From contig JAOPHQ010006628.1 in assembly GCA_030340625.1 (NCBI GenBank), positions 1 to 64,000 of the forward strand: 64,000 nt of DNA, written 5' to 3'. This DNA is from Merluccius polli (taxonomy: Eukaryota; Chordata; Actinopteri; Gadiformes; Merlucciidae). The notes beneath the pieces are model-generated. The model did not search any database. It saw only the letters and a list, made by a program, of their open reading frames with translations, and was not told the origin of the DNA. Within the stretch, counting starts at the first letter, position 1. Each line of letters opens with the position of its first letter. Positions 33,440 through 46,414 of this stretch are shown piece by piece. A program made the position numbers and the translations under genes.

Positions 33440-33900
33440 TAGTTTTCGTTCATCACAAGGGCCCGTAGAGGTACCTTCTTACCTGAAGGTACCTCCGCCC
33501 TGACGCCGTTGTCTCGTTCAGACCTCTGAGTTCACCAGCAGACTTCCATCCATGAGAGAAAGTAAGGCTGTCAATCAAATATCGCTCCTCAGAAACGGCC
33601 AATCACAGGAGAGCCCGCCCTGCCTGGGTTCCCTCCCCCAAAGTGCCAAAAATATTCCTTTCGAGCGAGCAGAACGTGAGCTGCGAGAGTCCGATGTGAG
33701 AGCAACGAGGAAATGCTCTCGAGTCCCCGATTTACTCGCTCGCTCTCAATTTCCTCTCTCGGGGAGAAGTGCTCTGAGTGTGCGCGGGCGCGCAGAGAGA
33801 ATTTGCGCGCTCGCGGGTAATAACTACGCGTGTGAAATAATATATACGCCCGACTGCATGTTTTATCACGCGAGTGCATTTTGGCACTAATCTGACGCCA
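33440..33900. promoter_or_regulatory. CpG-rich block with CCAAT boxes (before gene 2)
   Basis: Second copy of the 18701-19182 block, with the same GGCCAATCACAGG and GCGCGCTCGC motifs. Confidence 0.35.
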
Positions 33901-33987
33901 TAGAAGTGTGCCAAAATCCACGTGTAAAAAGACGGCCAATCAGAGCTCCTGCCTAAGTTATAACTGATGACAGACATTTACAGATAT

Positions 33988-34608
33988 TGAGCATAGCGTT
34001 AGTTCAGGCAGGCCACGAAGTCAGGCTCGGCTCAGTACAGATATCACATTAGTCATATTGCCGCGTTAGGTTACGTTACGCATGCAGAGCGCTTCAAATA
34101 CGTAGTATTATTTTAGACATACATCAGCTGATTCCCCTAGCTTCCCATTGGATACCATACACAGTCAGCTGACAGCTCAGCTGACTCCCCCTCAAACACC
34201 CATTGGCAAACATCATTCTTGGCGCCTTATTTAAAGCTGCTTCAGCCTGCCTATCTTCGCTGCTTTCTCTGCTAGCTTTGCAACCCACCTCCACCCCAGC
34301 TCCTCCTTTATGTTGTATCTAATTAATCAATGTCTTTTCTGATTGTCATTGATGCTTGCTCTGTTCTGTACCCCGGGGGGTCTCTGCTGCCGCTCTCCTT
34401 GTCTTAAACCTTTCCATGTAGGCACATGGAAGGGCAGGGAGGAGTGCTCCCCCTGCCTTAAGGCTTTCCACGTAGGCACGTGGAAGGGCAAGGAGTTCCC
34501 AGAACAGAGCCATACCGCCAAATGTAATATTCTGCAAATGTAATATTCTGCATGTAATATTCTGCTTTAGAATAAAAGATTATTTTGACAAAAGTGGTCC
34601 TGACTGAA
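33988..34608 (+). mobile_element. Candidate solo LTR in the foldback remnant
   Basis: Insertion of about 0.62 kb between ACAGAT and CTCAGTACGC, which are contiguous in the other foldback copy. It has a TATTTAAA TATA-like box (about 34229) and an AATAAA (about 34571) near its right end, in LTR order. No clean target duplication is visible, so the class is uncertain. Imperfect 45-bp repeats around GGCACATGGAAGGGCA occur at about 34400-34495. Confidence 0.4.
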
Positions 34609-34812
34609 CTCAGTACGCATTTTTTTTACACACACACAAATGTGAATAGACACACAGATTTTTTTACACACACACAAATGTGAATACAGACAGACAAATC
34701 TTATTACGCACACACAAATTTGAATACACACAAATGTGAATACACACAAACCTTATTACACACACACAGATTGAGATACGCACACACACATAATATTGTC
34801 TCAATAATACCC
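34609..34812. mobile_element. Foldback right-arm remnant
   Basis: Matches 20360-20600 (ACACACAAATGTGAATACAG repeats, ending ATTGTCTCAATAAT). The left arm and centre are lost in this unit. Confidence 0.65.
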
Positions 34813-34866
34813 CCATAAATGTCCCCCTGGGATTATTAAAGTATTTCTGATTCTGATTCTGATTCC
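34807..34866 (+). mobile_element. LINE 3' tail fragment, copy 2
   Basis: CCCCTGGGATTATTAAAGTA plus (TGATTC)n; paralogue of 20604-20660. Confidence 0.68.
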
Positions 34867-35049
34867 TCGTTGATGGGACATGTTGTGAATGAACCGGTGC
34901 CCAGCTTGAAAGAGCTCCTGTGTGTCGCTGAACGTGTGCATTGCTGACTGAAAGACATCTTCTGCCTCCATTTATCTGTTCACTACAGTGTGTTGGATTC
35001 ATGTTAATGTGTATTTAAAGACATTTCAATTTGTTGAAAAAATTGCGGG

Positions 35050-35152
35050 GGGAATATTAAAAAAAAGTCTAATCAACCAAAACTTTCGCGACCCCCCTGC
35101 AGTACCTCCGCGGACCCCCTAGGGGTCGCGGACCCCCTGTTGAGGACCACTG
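35050..35152. mobile_element. hAT right-end fragment
   Basis: The sequence ends GGGGGTCGCGGACCCCC-like palindrome then GTTGAGGACCACTG. It is followed by CTTTATAG, the sequence at the junction in the gene 3 spacer (52090). The matching left end was not found, so it is a truncated hAT. Confidence 0.5.
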
Positions 35153-35320
35153 CTTTATAGAGATGTTATACGTGAGGAAACTTTATCTTCCTTATCAACT
35201 CTCAGCTGCTAAGCTCTGAACTGACGTCTTTTGGAGTGGAAAATATCAGTGAACATATCCTCCTAAAATAATGCACATACATTCATGACGGTGTTTCTGC
35301 CCCAACTGGTTCACACATAG

Positions 35321-35385
<65 letters not shown>

Positions 35386-36077
35386 GTGTGTGCATGTGAA
35401 ATGCATTTCAGGATTTTATGGTATGAGGAAGAAAAAAATACGTGATCTCACAAACACAAAAAAACTGGTTGGTTCAGAACAGTCCTTCAATCTTATTGTG
35501 TTGGACGGTTTGGCATTGCACTCTTTATTACAGCTGGGACGAGACAAGGTACTGTAGTCAACGCTTATCTCTCTAAACTAATGACAGAAATATGTTCATC
35601 GGCGATTCTCTGAACACTTGACGAGGTTAAAGTAGTAGTAACAATGTTTAATCAATACGTCATTTGAAATATCGCGATCTGTTTTGGACATACATGAAAA
35701 TGTTCCTCTGATATTTCTTTAATTTTTGTCTTTTTGGGGGACTTTATATGTGCTTATAAAATACATGATGTATGATTTTTATGATTCTGATTTAGTTGTT
35801 GTTTTTTTACAGTGTTTAGTGAAGCTCTTTAAACCATCATATTATAGTCATTGTTATTCTCTGGTTGGGTTGGTAAACTTCATCAGGAAGTCCATGTATG
35901 GTCATGTCTTCAGACAGGTTTAGCCAGGACAGGGAGCAGTAGGTATGACTTCCGCACAGCGAACCTGATCTGTCATCAATGAACTACAAACTAACATCAG
36001 CATTTACAACATAAATAAATGCTGAAGTTCCCTAGAATCAATATGTAGTTGTGTGTGTGTCAGGTGTCCAGTCTACT

Positions 36078-36812
36078 ATGGATGAGGAGACAGAGGAGGG
36101 GGGTCCTCCCTCTAAAACCACTCTGTCTGGGGAACATGGCCGCCACAGCAGAGCTAAGAGGTAAGAAGAGGATCTCTAACTGTCTGTGACTGTTGTCCAT
36201 CTCAGAGCTCAGCAGTGATATATCATCACACCATCATGAGTCTGAGTAAAAGCTGTGTGTGTGTTGTGTTGAAGCCCAGAGCAGCAGGAGAGAGCAGACT
36301 CCCCTGGACCCAGCTGTGTCTCCATGAAGAGTGACTGGTCTATGGATAAACCTGTTAGGTTTAAAGATGGAAATCAGTCTGTTGAGAAGAGGTAAGGATT
36401 AGTTAGAGATGATGAAAATACAATCATCGAATGTCCTATCTCTATACTATCTACCTATGTTATCTATCTATGTTAAACTGGTCACAAAGGTGTTTGAATT
36501 AAATACTTTCCCAGAAAGCGATATGATATAAATATATATTATCATTACAAACTAAAATATTGCCACTAATACAATTGGAAACTTTAACATGCCGATCACC
36601 GGGCTTTCACCATAAAATAAATAATAAACCGAACCCACACACACACACACACCGCTATCAGCTCGCTACCAAACCAAAACCCTTCCAAACCATTAACCCC
36701 CTGCTCGCCACAACATCTTATTTCTATGGCCGCAACTGACTAGTGGGAGCATCACCATGGAAACAAGATATTATGGAGAACCCTAGAACATTTAATAAAT
36801 ATTATCATTATC

Positions 36813-36843
<31 letters not shown>

Positions 36844-37090
36844 GGCCTTTTTTACCGTTAGTTTGAAGTCTATCAGATTCTCATACTGGACAGCAGGTGT
36901 CTTTTTCCTAAAAATTAAACAAAGCATTCGAATCGTGAATTGAGATTCGAACACCGAGCAAATTAACTTATATCAGAATATTGAAATAGTCGAAAACAGA
37001 CCAGAACATCAGACTGTACTTATCAGACGTAACAAGTCAGGGGAAACTAAATTGTTCTGGACCTTCAGACACCCCATTAAGCAGTCTCTA

Positions 37091-37121
<31 letters not shown>

Positions 37122-40100
37122 TCTCCACAGACGACACCAGGAGAGGTCAAAGGTTACCAGTGCTCAGTTTGTACAGCAGCAACAAACAGAGCTGATCCAG
37201 GTGTGTAAAGGTCCAACAAGACATTTGACTCCAGCTCTACATGAACATTAGAAAGCACCTCTTGTGGTGCTGATGGTCTCTAGGCTTCCCTCTGTAGACC
37301 AGCGGGACGTGAATCTAGGACAGATGCTTCTGATGTCCTCAGTGAGTTCAGAGTCAAGTTCTCATTGATGTTTGTTCTGCTGCAGAGGGCTGAGGAGGAC
37401 GCACACGCTTTTCTAGACAAGGAGCTGAAGAAGCTCTGGAGGGGTCACTTCCCAGATTACCCACAATGCTCAGAGACGCAGAGGGAGGAGGAGGAGGAGG
37501 TGGTGGATGGTGAGGAAGAGGAGCAGAGGAGGCGCGCCATAGAGGGAGTTGTAGACATCACAGTGCTCTGCCTGAAGCAGTTGAAGCAGGAGGAGCTGGC
37601 CGACTCTCTGCAGAGCAGTAAGAGACAATTTTTTTTTTAGACAAATCAGCAAAACTCTTATGTTGAAAATAAAACAGTAATAGAATCATATTTTCACAGC
37701 TTAAATATAAAGCACAGACTAAATGACATAATGGGGGATATGTTTCTATCAAACTTTAGATTAAAAACTGTACACACCTTTGGATCTGATGGTGATGTTG
37801 CTAAAACACTGATCATTTTTTGATTGATTACTCGTTCAGCCAACAGTAAAGCAACGAGTTGGAACCGCTCACATTAACATCCTGACTGATGACTTCTGTT
37901 GTTTCTTCATTCAGAACATTTTGCTGTCAAGTGCCAACATAAACTCAAGTCTCATCTGAAGGAGAAGACCCAGCGTGTGTTTGAAGGAGTCCCTAAAGCA
38001 GGACAAGCAACAGATCTGAATGAGATCTACACAGAGATCTTCATCACAGAGGGAGGCAGTGGAGACGTCAACAAGGAACATGAGGTCAGACTGATTGAAA
38101 CAGCTTCCAGGAAACCAGCCAAGGAGGAAACACCAATCAAATGTGAAGACATCTTGAAACCCTTACCTGGACAAGATCAACCAATCAGAACAATAATGAC
38201 AACTGGAGTGGCCGGCATCGGTAAAACCATCTTAACACACAAGTTCACTCTGGACTGGGCTGAAGGCAAAGCCAACCAGGACATACACTTCACATTTCCC
38301 TTCACTTTCAGAGAGCTCAATTTACTGGAAGGGAAAGAGTTCAGCTTGGTGGGACTTCTTCATCACTTCTTTATTGAGACCAAAGAAGCAGGAATCTGCA
38401 GATACGACCGGTTCCAAGTTGTCTTCATCTTGGATGGTCTGGATGAGTGTCGACTATCTCTGGACTTCCAGAACCGGATCTGGACTGATGTCACAGCGCC
38501 GACCTCGGTGGACGTGCTGCTGACAAACCTCATCAGGGGCGACCTGCTTCCCTCCGCCCGCATCTGGATAACCACACGCCCTGCGGCAGCCAATCAGATC
38601 CCTGCTGAGTGTGTTGGCATGGCGACAGAGGTGAGAGGGTTCACCGACCCACAGAAGGAGGAGTACTTCAGGAAGAGATTCAGAGAGGAGACGCTGGCCA
38701 GGAAAATCATCTCCCACGTCAAGACATCACGAAGCCTCCACATCATGTGTCACATCCCAGTCTTCTGTTGGATCTCTGCTACAGTTATGGAGGACCTCTT
38801 CACAACATACCAGGAAGAGATGCCCAACACTGTGACTCAGATGTACATCCACTTCCTGAGGGTTCAGTCCATACAGGGGGACAGGAAGTATCATGGGAGA
38901 GCTGAAACAGATCCACACTGGAGTTCAGAGAGCAAGGAGATGATTGTTTCTCTGGGAAAACTGGCTTTTAACCAGCTGGAGAAAGGCAACCTGATCTTCT
39001 ACGAGGCCGACCTGAAGGAGTGTGGCATCGATATCAGAGCCGCCTCAGTGTACTCAGGAGTGTTCACCCAGATCTTTAAAGAGGAGTGTGGGCTGTACCA
39101 GGACAAGGTCTTCTGCTTTGTCCATCTGAGCTTTCAGGAGTTTCTGGCTGCCCTTTATGTCTTTCTTACCTTCAGAAACACTGGTGTCAATCTGCTCTCA
39201 GAACAACCACAATCCATGTTGTCTTTTCTTTTTGGAAAGAAACCTAACCTCTACCAGAGTGCTGTGGACAAGGCCTTACTGAGTAAGAACGGACACCTGG
39301 ACTTGTTCCTCCGCTTCCTCCTGGGCCTCTCTCTGGAGACCAATCAGATTCCCCTACAAGGTCTGCTAGGACAGACAGGCAGTAGCTCCCAGACCAGTCA
39401 GAGAACAGTCAGCTACATCAAGAAGAAGATAAGTGGAGATCTCTCCCCAGAGAGAAGCATCAATCTGTTCCACTGTCTGAATGAGCTGAAGGACCGTTCT
39501 CTAGTGGAGGAGATCCAACAGTACCTGACATCAGGAAGTCTCTCCACATCACCTCTCTCCTCTGCTCAGTGGTCAGCTCTGGTCTTCATCTTACTGACAT
39601 CAGAAGAGGAGCTGGACGTGTTTGACCTGAAGAAATACTCTGCTTCAGAGGAGGCTCTTCTGAGGCTGCTGCCAGTGGTCAAAGCCTCCAAAACATCTCT
39701 GTAGGTTCACTAATAGCAATAATTAACTACAATCTGTTTTGTATTTGAAAGTCAAATCCATGACATGGTGTGTTCAATAAGATTACAATAAATAACACAG
39801 TTTACTGGACATTACAGGGTCTGCATGTAGGAGTTGATTTAAATGAATGAAGAAGTGAGAATTTATGTTAATTATTTAGCTTTGCTTTATACAAATGTAT
39901 ATGTTGAAAATTTAAAAAGTGTAGGAATCTAACATGTTTGTATCTATTGTTCATTAAAGGCTGAATGGCTGTCATCTGTCAGAGAGATGCTGTGAAGCTC
40001 TGGCCTCAGTTCTCAGCTCCACCTCCTCTAGTCTGAGAGAGCTGGACCTGAGTACCAATGATCTGCAGGATTCAGGAGTGAAGCTGCTCTCTGCTGGACT

Positions 40101-41951
40101 GGGAAGTCCACACTGTAGACTGGAGACTCTCAGGTCAGTTGGACTCAATGTGCAAACCCACCACAAGGCTCCTCATCAGAAGACTTTTAACAGATTTACA
40201 TCCAATAAAGTTAGAAATCATTCGTAAGAATAATTGTGTGTGTGTGTGTGTGTGTGTGTAGGTTGTCTGGCTGCATGGTCTCACAGGAAGGCTGTGCTTC
40301 TCTGGCCTCGGCTCTGAGATCCAACCCCTCCCATCTGAGAGAGCTGGACCTGAGCTACAATCACCCTGCAGGAGGCTCAGGAGTTACGCTGCTCTCTGCT
40401 GGACTGGAGGATCCACGCTGGAGACTGGACACTCTCAGGTATGGAGAGGACAGCTCACCACTCAGTGAGACAATGTCTCCTCCAAGGATTCAACCGCCTG
40501 CTGGATGAAGTGTAACTGTAACTCTTGTTGTGTAGAAAGTGATGATCCAGCAGATGATGAAGGTGAATGTTTCCATGTTTAAAGCCAACATGCTGCTCTC
40601 ACTGTGTTTCCCCCCCAGTGTGGAGCATGGTGGAGTGGGGAGGCTGAGACCAGCTCTAAAGAAGTGTAAGTGTCTGTTTAGTTTGATTCATCACAACACA
40701 CTCACTATTTAGATGGACATTTCACTGATGAAGAGTCATTTATTTTGATGACCAATCATTTCATTTGATGAAGAATCATTTATTTTAGGACACTTATTGT
40801 CAACAAAGTATTTGATTGAAGTCCTGATCATGGGAAGACACATGGGAGCATTAACCTCTTCAGAGAGACAATGGGTGGACATGACTCTTAGAGGGACACT
40901 TTCACATCGTGGGCAGTAACAACAAGGGAGACAAGGTGAGGGGAGTGACCTGGCCATGGCCAAGGCCAGGTTCATTAGCATTACACTAAGGGGGGAAGTG
41001 GACATGTCTGCAAGGACGCAAGACAACTAAGGGATCTGCACAAGAAAGAAGTGAGGAGATGCATGGCCTCCACACTTCCTGGATACAGTGGAGATGCCAA
41101 TGCTACTAACTGAACACCTTTTAATTGGAGAGAGGAAGGGAGCTATTTATAGACTAGACTTTATGCAAAGACTTAATTTATGCAAAGACTTTAATTAAGT
41201 ATATATTATAGAAGCTCATATATTTTTTGTGGTGTATAGTTCATATATTCCACCACATCCATCCATACAGCAGTAGGTGACGTTCATTCAAATCCTACTG
41301 GGAATGAAGACCTCATGTATCTTCTAATAATATTGTGACCATCCCAGTGAATGGTCCGTGTATAAACGGTGTAGTGGTCTTAAAGTGTTTTCTGAGCCAG
41401 TATAGGGCGAGCTCCAACGCAGCGCATCAAGTCACTCACAGTTTGGTGGTTTCAACATAGAGGCGGAGACAGGGCTTAATTTAATGTATATGTATGTGTA
41501 CTTTAAGGTTTCCTATGTCTACGTATGTGTACGTTCATTTCCAGCCTGTATGTGTACGTATGTATGTGTACATGTACATGTATGTATAGTATGTATGAAC
41601 CAGTTCTATGGTATGAACATTTCATTTCCAGTCTGTATGTGAGCTGTTTGTTCAGTTGATTACAATGTATGTGTATTGGAACCTTTAAACTTGACAACAA
41701 TGCAAATTATTGCTTTGATATTTCATGTGTATGTAGTGTAAATATTGTGGGAGTAGATGCAGTTTATATATTTTTCTAGGTTTCAATGTTTTGACAAAGA
41801 CAGCCACTCACACACACATGGGATTTGAACTAACTTTAACTTTAATTATCTTAAAAACTATAAATACTATTGCTTATAAAAGTCACAGCACACTATTCCA
41901 CTATAGTACCTATCATAGGATATATTTTTATCATTCTATTATAATGTGTAA

Positions 41952-41996
<45 letters not shown>

Positions 41997-42955
41997 GTCG
42001 GTGTATAAACAGTCCAAGCGGTTGGATGTGAAGCCACCGGACCGGTGTACCGGATGAGACCACTAGGTGTCCACTTGAGTCTTAAGTCCTGGACCCTGTG
42101 GTCCACTAGAGAAGGAGGAGAGAGGATAGTGATCAACTATCAACCACTCAGTGACACATGGGGTTTTTATTTCCTATCACCATCCACTAAACATCACATC
42201 ATGTTCATCACCTGTCATCCTGCTGATTACTAACACAATACCAGTTGGATCTGGGAGACTTTTGGATCGGTCTCTTCATGACAAATGCCGGTTCAGTCGG
42301 TTTGCATCACATCAAACCGGTTTAGGCCGGTGCACCGGACCGGACCGGAAAACCGGGAATGGACCCGACCTTCAGCCCCTAATCATGTCTTGTTCTCCCG
42401 TCAGATGCCTGTGGACTCACACTGGACCCAAACACAGCCCACAGACGTCTCTCTCTGTCTGAGGACCACAGGAAGGTGATGAGGGTTGAAGAGGATCAGT
42501 CTCATCCTGACCACCCAGAGAGATTTGACTCCCAGTACCAGGTGTTGTGTAGAGAGGGTCTGACTGGCCGCTGTTACTGGGAGGTGCAGAGGAGAGGAAT
42601 TGTTAATATAGGAGTGACATACAGAGGAATCACAAGGAGAGGAAGGGGTGATGACAGCGAGCTTGGAGGGAACAACAAGTCCTGGAGTCTTTATTGTCAT
42701 GATGGTTACTTTGTCTGTTACAACGGTAGTGCAACATCCATCCGTCTCCCCCCCTCTGTCTCCACCAGAGTAGGAGTGTATCTGGACCGGCCTGCTGGCT
42801 CTCTGTCCTTCTACAGAGTGTCCCCAGGTGTAGGAGAGTCCTCACACACACTGACACACATCCACACCTTCTGGACCACATTCACCCAGGAGGACCTCCT
42901 CCCTGGGTTTGGGTTCTATGGTTCTGGTTCCTCAGTGTCTCTGTGTGGGTTGTAG
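36078..42955 (+). CDS. nlrc3-like: NLR gene 2: FISNA-NACHT-LRR-B30.2 receptor, 9 exons, 1078 aa
   Basis: Exons: 36078-36160, 36275-36391, 37131-37200, 37386-37617, 37915-39700, 39960-40133, 40262-40438, 40619-40665 and 42405-42955; the total is divisible by three. It has a single 39-aa N-terminal repeat exon and no Lys tract. FISNA (about 174-244), NACHT with Walker A at 265-272 and Walker B at 336-347, two LRR exons, and B30.2 from residue 896. Relative to gene 1 the NACHT exon lacks one Asn in LDFQN(N)RIW, GEE in the QE(GEE)MPNT segment, and one residue before QPQSM. This is the most compact of the three genes. Role as for gene 1. The exon model is inferred from splice signals and paralogy. 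Confidence 0.87.
36275..36391 (+). repeat. Single N-terminal repeat exon of gene 2
   Basis: 117 nt, encoding PEQQERADSPGPSCVSMKSD and the FKDGNQSVEKR end. Only one copy, where gene 1 has three. Confidence 0.82.
37915..39700 (+). CDS. nlrc3-like: Gene 2 FISNA-NACHT exon
   Basis: Same limits and motifs as gene 1 (GVAGIGKT, ILDGLDECR). It is 12 nt shorter through in-frame deletions. By eye it differs from the gene 1 exon at only a few percent of residues. Confidence 0.92.
39960..40665 (+). CDS. nlrc3-like: Gene 2 LRR and connector exons
   Basis: LRR exons 39960-40133 and 40262-40438 and connector exon 40619-40665. The (GT)n run before the second acceptor is only about 26 bp here. Confidence 0.86.
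40666..42404 (+). other. Gene 2 last intron
   Basis: Noncoding. It contains the TGTACATGTA block (41541-41840), which is the empty site of the gene 0 LINE, and a (GAT)n microsatellite at about 41957-41994. The open frames at 40736-41026 (minus) and 42151-42462 are intronic and have no domain. Confidence 0.6.
42405..42955 (+). CDS. nlrc3-like: Gene 2 B30.2 terminal exon
   Basis: LTLDPNTAHRRLSLSED, CYWEVQRRG, DRPAGSLSFYRVS and HTFWTTFTQEDLLPGF, ending SVSLCGL. It is shorter by a few residues at the SPRY centre and end than gene 3. Confidence 0.87.
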
Positions 42956-43137
42956 TTTATGATCATCATCTCACCTCCAAACATCGCAAGCAAAAATTAT
43001 GTTGCGCGCAACTAACACATCCGTTAATGAAGGTAATAAATATATAATATATAATCAGTTAATATATATATAATATATAATCAGTTAATATATATATAAT
43101 ATATAATCAGGTAATATTTGTGACATGAATAAAGGGG

Positions 43138-43143
43138 ACATAT
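43138..43143 (+). promoter_or_regulatory. Candidate poly(A) signal of gene 2
   Basis: AATAAA 183 nt after the stop, at the conserved position. Confidence 0.5.
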
Positions 43144-43202
43144 CTACATTGAGCCTGTTACCATGGTGATGTAGTACTGTAGTAACAGACTATTACAGAC
43201 TC

Positions 43203-43312
43203 TATTGTTTATGATCGGTTCTTTATTGTATTGATTACCTATTGTTTACGATCGGTTCATTATTGTATTGATTACCTATTGTTTATGATCGGTTCTCTAT
43301 TGTATTGATTAC
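43203..43312. repeat. 37-bp minisatellite, spacer before gene 3
   Basis: About three copies. Some sequence just upstream is deleted compared with the other spacers. Confidence 0.78.
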
Positions 43313-44199
43313 CGCGTGGCAGGTCGCGTCTCAGCCTATCAGAGAAATGAATATTCATGAGCAAGCTACAACCTTTGCCTTTATCAAATCTATTGATATA
43401 TTTTAACCATGAAAGGAAGTGACTTTAAGATCTTCCATAGGGTTTACTAAGCAGCTTTCACAAAGATTGAATTTCTAATTTGAAATGTATTTTAGATATT
43501 GATTGATGTGTTACAATATGTTTGATATTTTGGACAACGTTTTTGTCCGCCTAACATGGAACCTGATTTAAAGCAGATTAATATTATATTCATAAATGCG
43601 GGCTATGGGAAAAGCTACTGGTGTTCATGTTGTGAAGGACTTTAAAGTGATTATTGATTCCTGTGTTGTGTTGGGAACAACACGGCAGCAGAACATGTTC
43701 AGGTGTTAAAGATATGTGCACCTGTTGAGGTTTGTAACGTCTGCTACTGTATTATTGAGTCCTGGTGTTTATTGTGTGCATGTAAGGACTACTGTTGTGT
43801 TGTGTTGGGTCATAAAGCATCATGGGAAGAAACCAGCGGGTCCAACTGGATGTTGTCGTGGGTTGGATGATCCTTCCCGTTGGTTCGGTGTAAATCCTCC
43901 AGGCTGAGCAGATGTTTCTCCAGAGCTCAGCTCTCTGTTGGTTCTCCTAGCAGCACACCTGGATGTCCTTCCAGCCCCTTGGATCCCAGCAGGTCTCTAT
44001 GGGGTCCTGTCCCCTGACGTGGGCCCGGTCTTCAGTCCCTCCCGCTGGCTCTTCCTGGACTCACTGGTGGCTCTGGGGACCGGGGGCTCTGTCCTCTGGA
44101 GACATGTCCTCCAACACGTCCCCACACACAGTCTTCACTGTCTTCAAGAGAGAGTTCAACTCCCAGTTGAAAGGTACTGGGGTTGAAACGGGTCCAGTG
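43313..44199. other. Conserved spacer block A (before gene 3)
   Basis: Near-identical to 14576-15480. No gene was recognised. Confidence 0.6.
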
Positions 44200-44575
44200 A
44201 ACTGGTCCGGGTCTGACCTGGTCCGGGTCTGAACTGGTCTGGGTCGGAACTGGGCTGGGTCTGAACTGGTCCGGGTATGAACTGCTCTGGGTCTGACTGA
44301 TCTAGGTCTGAACTGGGTTCGCTGAACTGGTCCGGGTCTGAACTGGGCTGGGTCTGAACTGGGCCGAGTCTGAACTGGTCTGGGTCTGAACTGGGCCAGG
44401 TCTGAACTGGTCCGGGTCTGAACTGGGCCAGGTCTGAACTGGTCCGGGTCTGAACTGGGTTCGCTGAACTGGTCTGGGTCTGCACTGGTCTGGGTCTGAA
44501 CCGGTCTGGGTCTGAACTGGTCCGGGTCCGGGTCTGAACTGGGCCAGGTCTGAACTGGTCCGGGTCCGGGTCGTG
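44200..44575. repeat. GGTCTGAACT minisatellite, copy 3
   Basis: Longest version of this array, made of GGTCCGGGTCTGAACTGG and GGGCCAGGTCTGAACTGG variants. Confidence 0.8.
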
Positions 44576-44859
44576 TCTCCTTCCTCACGACGGTCTTTTT
44601 TAAACTAATGCATTAAGTAACGGTTATCTTCGCCGTTGTGGCGGTCCCGTTAAACCGGCTGAAACCAGCTAGCTGTACTGAACCTGGCGGTCGTAACCAT
44701 AGCAACCACTTCCGGAGACTCCAACTTGTTTCAGTTCCGTTTGAACCATAAGACAAATTAAACGCACAGCAAATAAACACTGAGTCAACTTTTACTGATT
44801 CCTTTTCTGGAGGACATTTTATATTGTTGGTCACAAAACGTATTTCGATGAGACTCAGC

Positions 44860-45180
44860 TGGGGGGCAGTGAGTCCTGTGGGGGGGGCAGTGAGTCCTGT
44901 GGGGGGCAGTGAGTCCTGTGGTGGGGCAGTGAGTCCTGTGGGGGGGGCAGTGGGTCCTGTGGGGGGCCAGTGGGTCCTGTGGGGGGGCAGTGGGTCCTGT
45001 GGGGGGGCAGTGGGTCCTGTGGGGGGCCAGTGGGTCCTGTGGGGGGGCAGTGAGTCCTGTGGGGGGCCAGTGAGTCCTGTGGGGGGGCAGTGGGTCCTGT
45101 GGGGGGGCAGTGGGTCCTGTGGGGGGACCAGTGAGTCCTGTGGGGGGGCAGTGGGTCCTGTGGGGGGGGCAGTGGGTCCT
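44860..45180. repeat. G-run minisatellite, copy 3, short
   Basis: About 15 units of GGGGGGGCAGTGGGTCCTGTG; the shortest of the three arrays. Confidence 0.88.
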
Positions 45181-45189
45181 GGTACCACC

Positions 45190-45378
45190 CGGGTCCATTA
45201 CTGCCTACGCCGCTGCGGCGGTTGGTCGAAGGGGCGTGAGGGCGAGGCAGAGGAACAAGATGGCGCGGGGGGCGGAGCCGCTTACCGGGAGAAGCGTTAG
45301 CATGTTAGCCATACCGTTAGCATGTTAGCCAGCGGGGGCTGCTGTTAGCCAGTTAGCATGTTAGCCGTACCGTTAGCC
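45190..45378 (+). promoter_or_regulatory. CpG-rich block and TTAGC minisatellite, spacer before gene 3
   Basis: CpG-dense sequence with AACAAGATGGCGCGGGG (about 45255), then a short GTTAGCATGTTAGCC array (45295-45378). Confidence 0.35.
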
Positions 45379-45691
45379 ATGTCAGACCAGCTACCATCTC
45401 CATGTCAGACCAGCTACGGGACCACGGCGTGACCCCCAGACCAGAGCTATGGACCTGGTCCAGGCCTACAGGGTCCAGACCGACTTCTGGCTGAAATGAG
45501 AAGACGGTCCTCCACTGAGACCGGCGGTGGTCTGACCCGAGTCTCGGCATTGAGTCCCCAATGGCCCAATCCTACGGCGTGAGCGGACCAGACTCTTATT
45601 TTATAATATTTTATACAACTTGTTGCATTGTGGGAATCCTGCAGCAGAAAGGACGACGTCTGCTGCAGGTTGAGCAAAGAGACGGTCCACA

Positions 45692-46073
45692 TGTTGAGAA
45701 TAAATAATAACAAATGTATCAGCAGGCTGTAATATCTACACATAGCCACAAAGGAGTAGAAATAAATATACAAGCTGTATTAACAGCACCTCAGCACTAG
45801 GTGGCGGCATACATAATACACTGGGGGCGGGCGCTCAACACAAGCCATTATGCGTCACGCCTGCCCGGTTACTACCGGCAACACATTCGGGGGGGAGGGC
45901 AGAATCCCCCAGGCAGCGCATCGGACGGATGCAAAGCTTGGGGTCTCTCCACGCGCGTGATATATACAATACTCCTCCTTCTGTTTCATAGTTAAATACC
46001 TAAAGCTAAAACAAATAAAGTGAGTTAAAGCGTCCTGTGTCAGCAGCCTCCTTCCTCAATGAACATCACTGCA
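45692..46073 (+). mobile_element. Candidate solo LTR
   Basis: Sequence specific to this spacer, running TGTTGAGAATAAATAATAAC to ATCACTGCA, with a TATATA box at about 45960 and an AATAAA at about 46013. These are in LTR order. Direct repeats are not evident, because about 40 bp of the spacer was replaced. Confidence 0.38.
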
Positions 46074-46414
46074 ATAAGTGACTTACTTCTACACTTTTGC
46101 ATAACATATTTGCCATCCTATGAATCGCATTCTTGCGATGTTTGGCACAGTATTGTAACTTTTATTTGATTTTCTATTTCCGTTTGACCTTGAAGCACGT
46201 TTGCATTGTTGTCGTGCAGTTAGTAATATTGAATGTCTTTAGTCTCGGACCAAACCTTTGCTCATGCCCTATATTGTGTGATGACTTTGTGCAGGTCACC
46301 AATTAGATGTGTTGGTTCACTTCATGTCTCGTGGATGTTTTACATTTCCACTCGCGACGTTGCTAGCATCCTAGCTCTAGAATGACGAGCCGGTCACGTC
46401 ATTGTGCATTTTAC

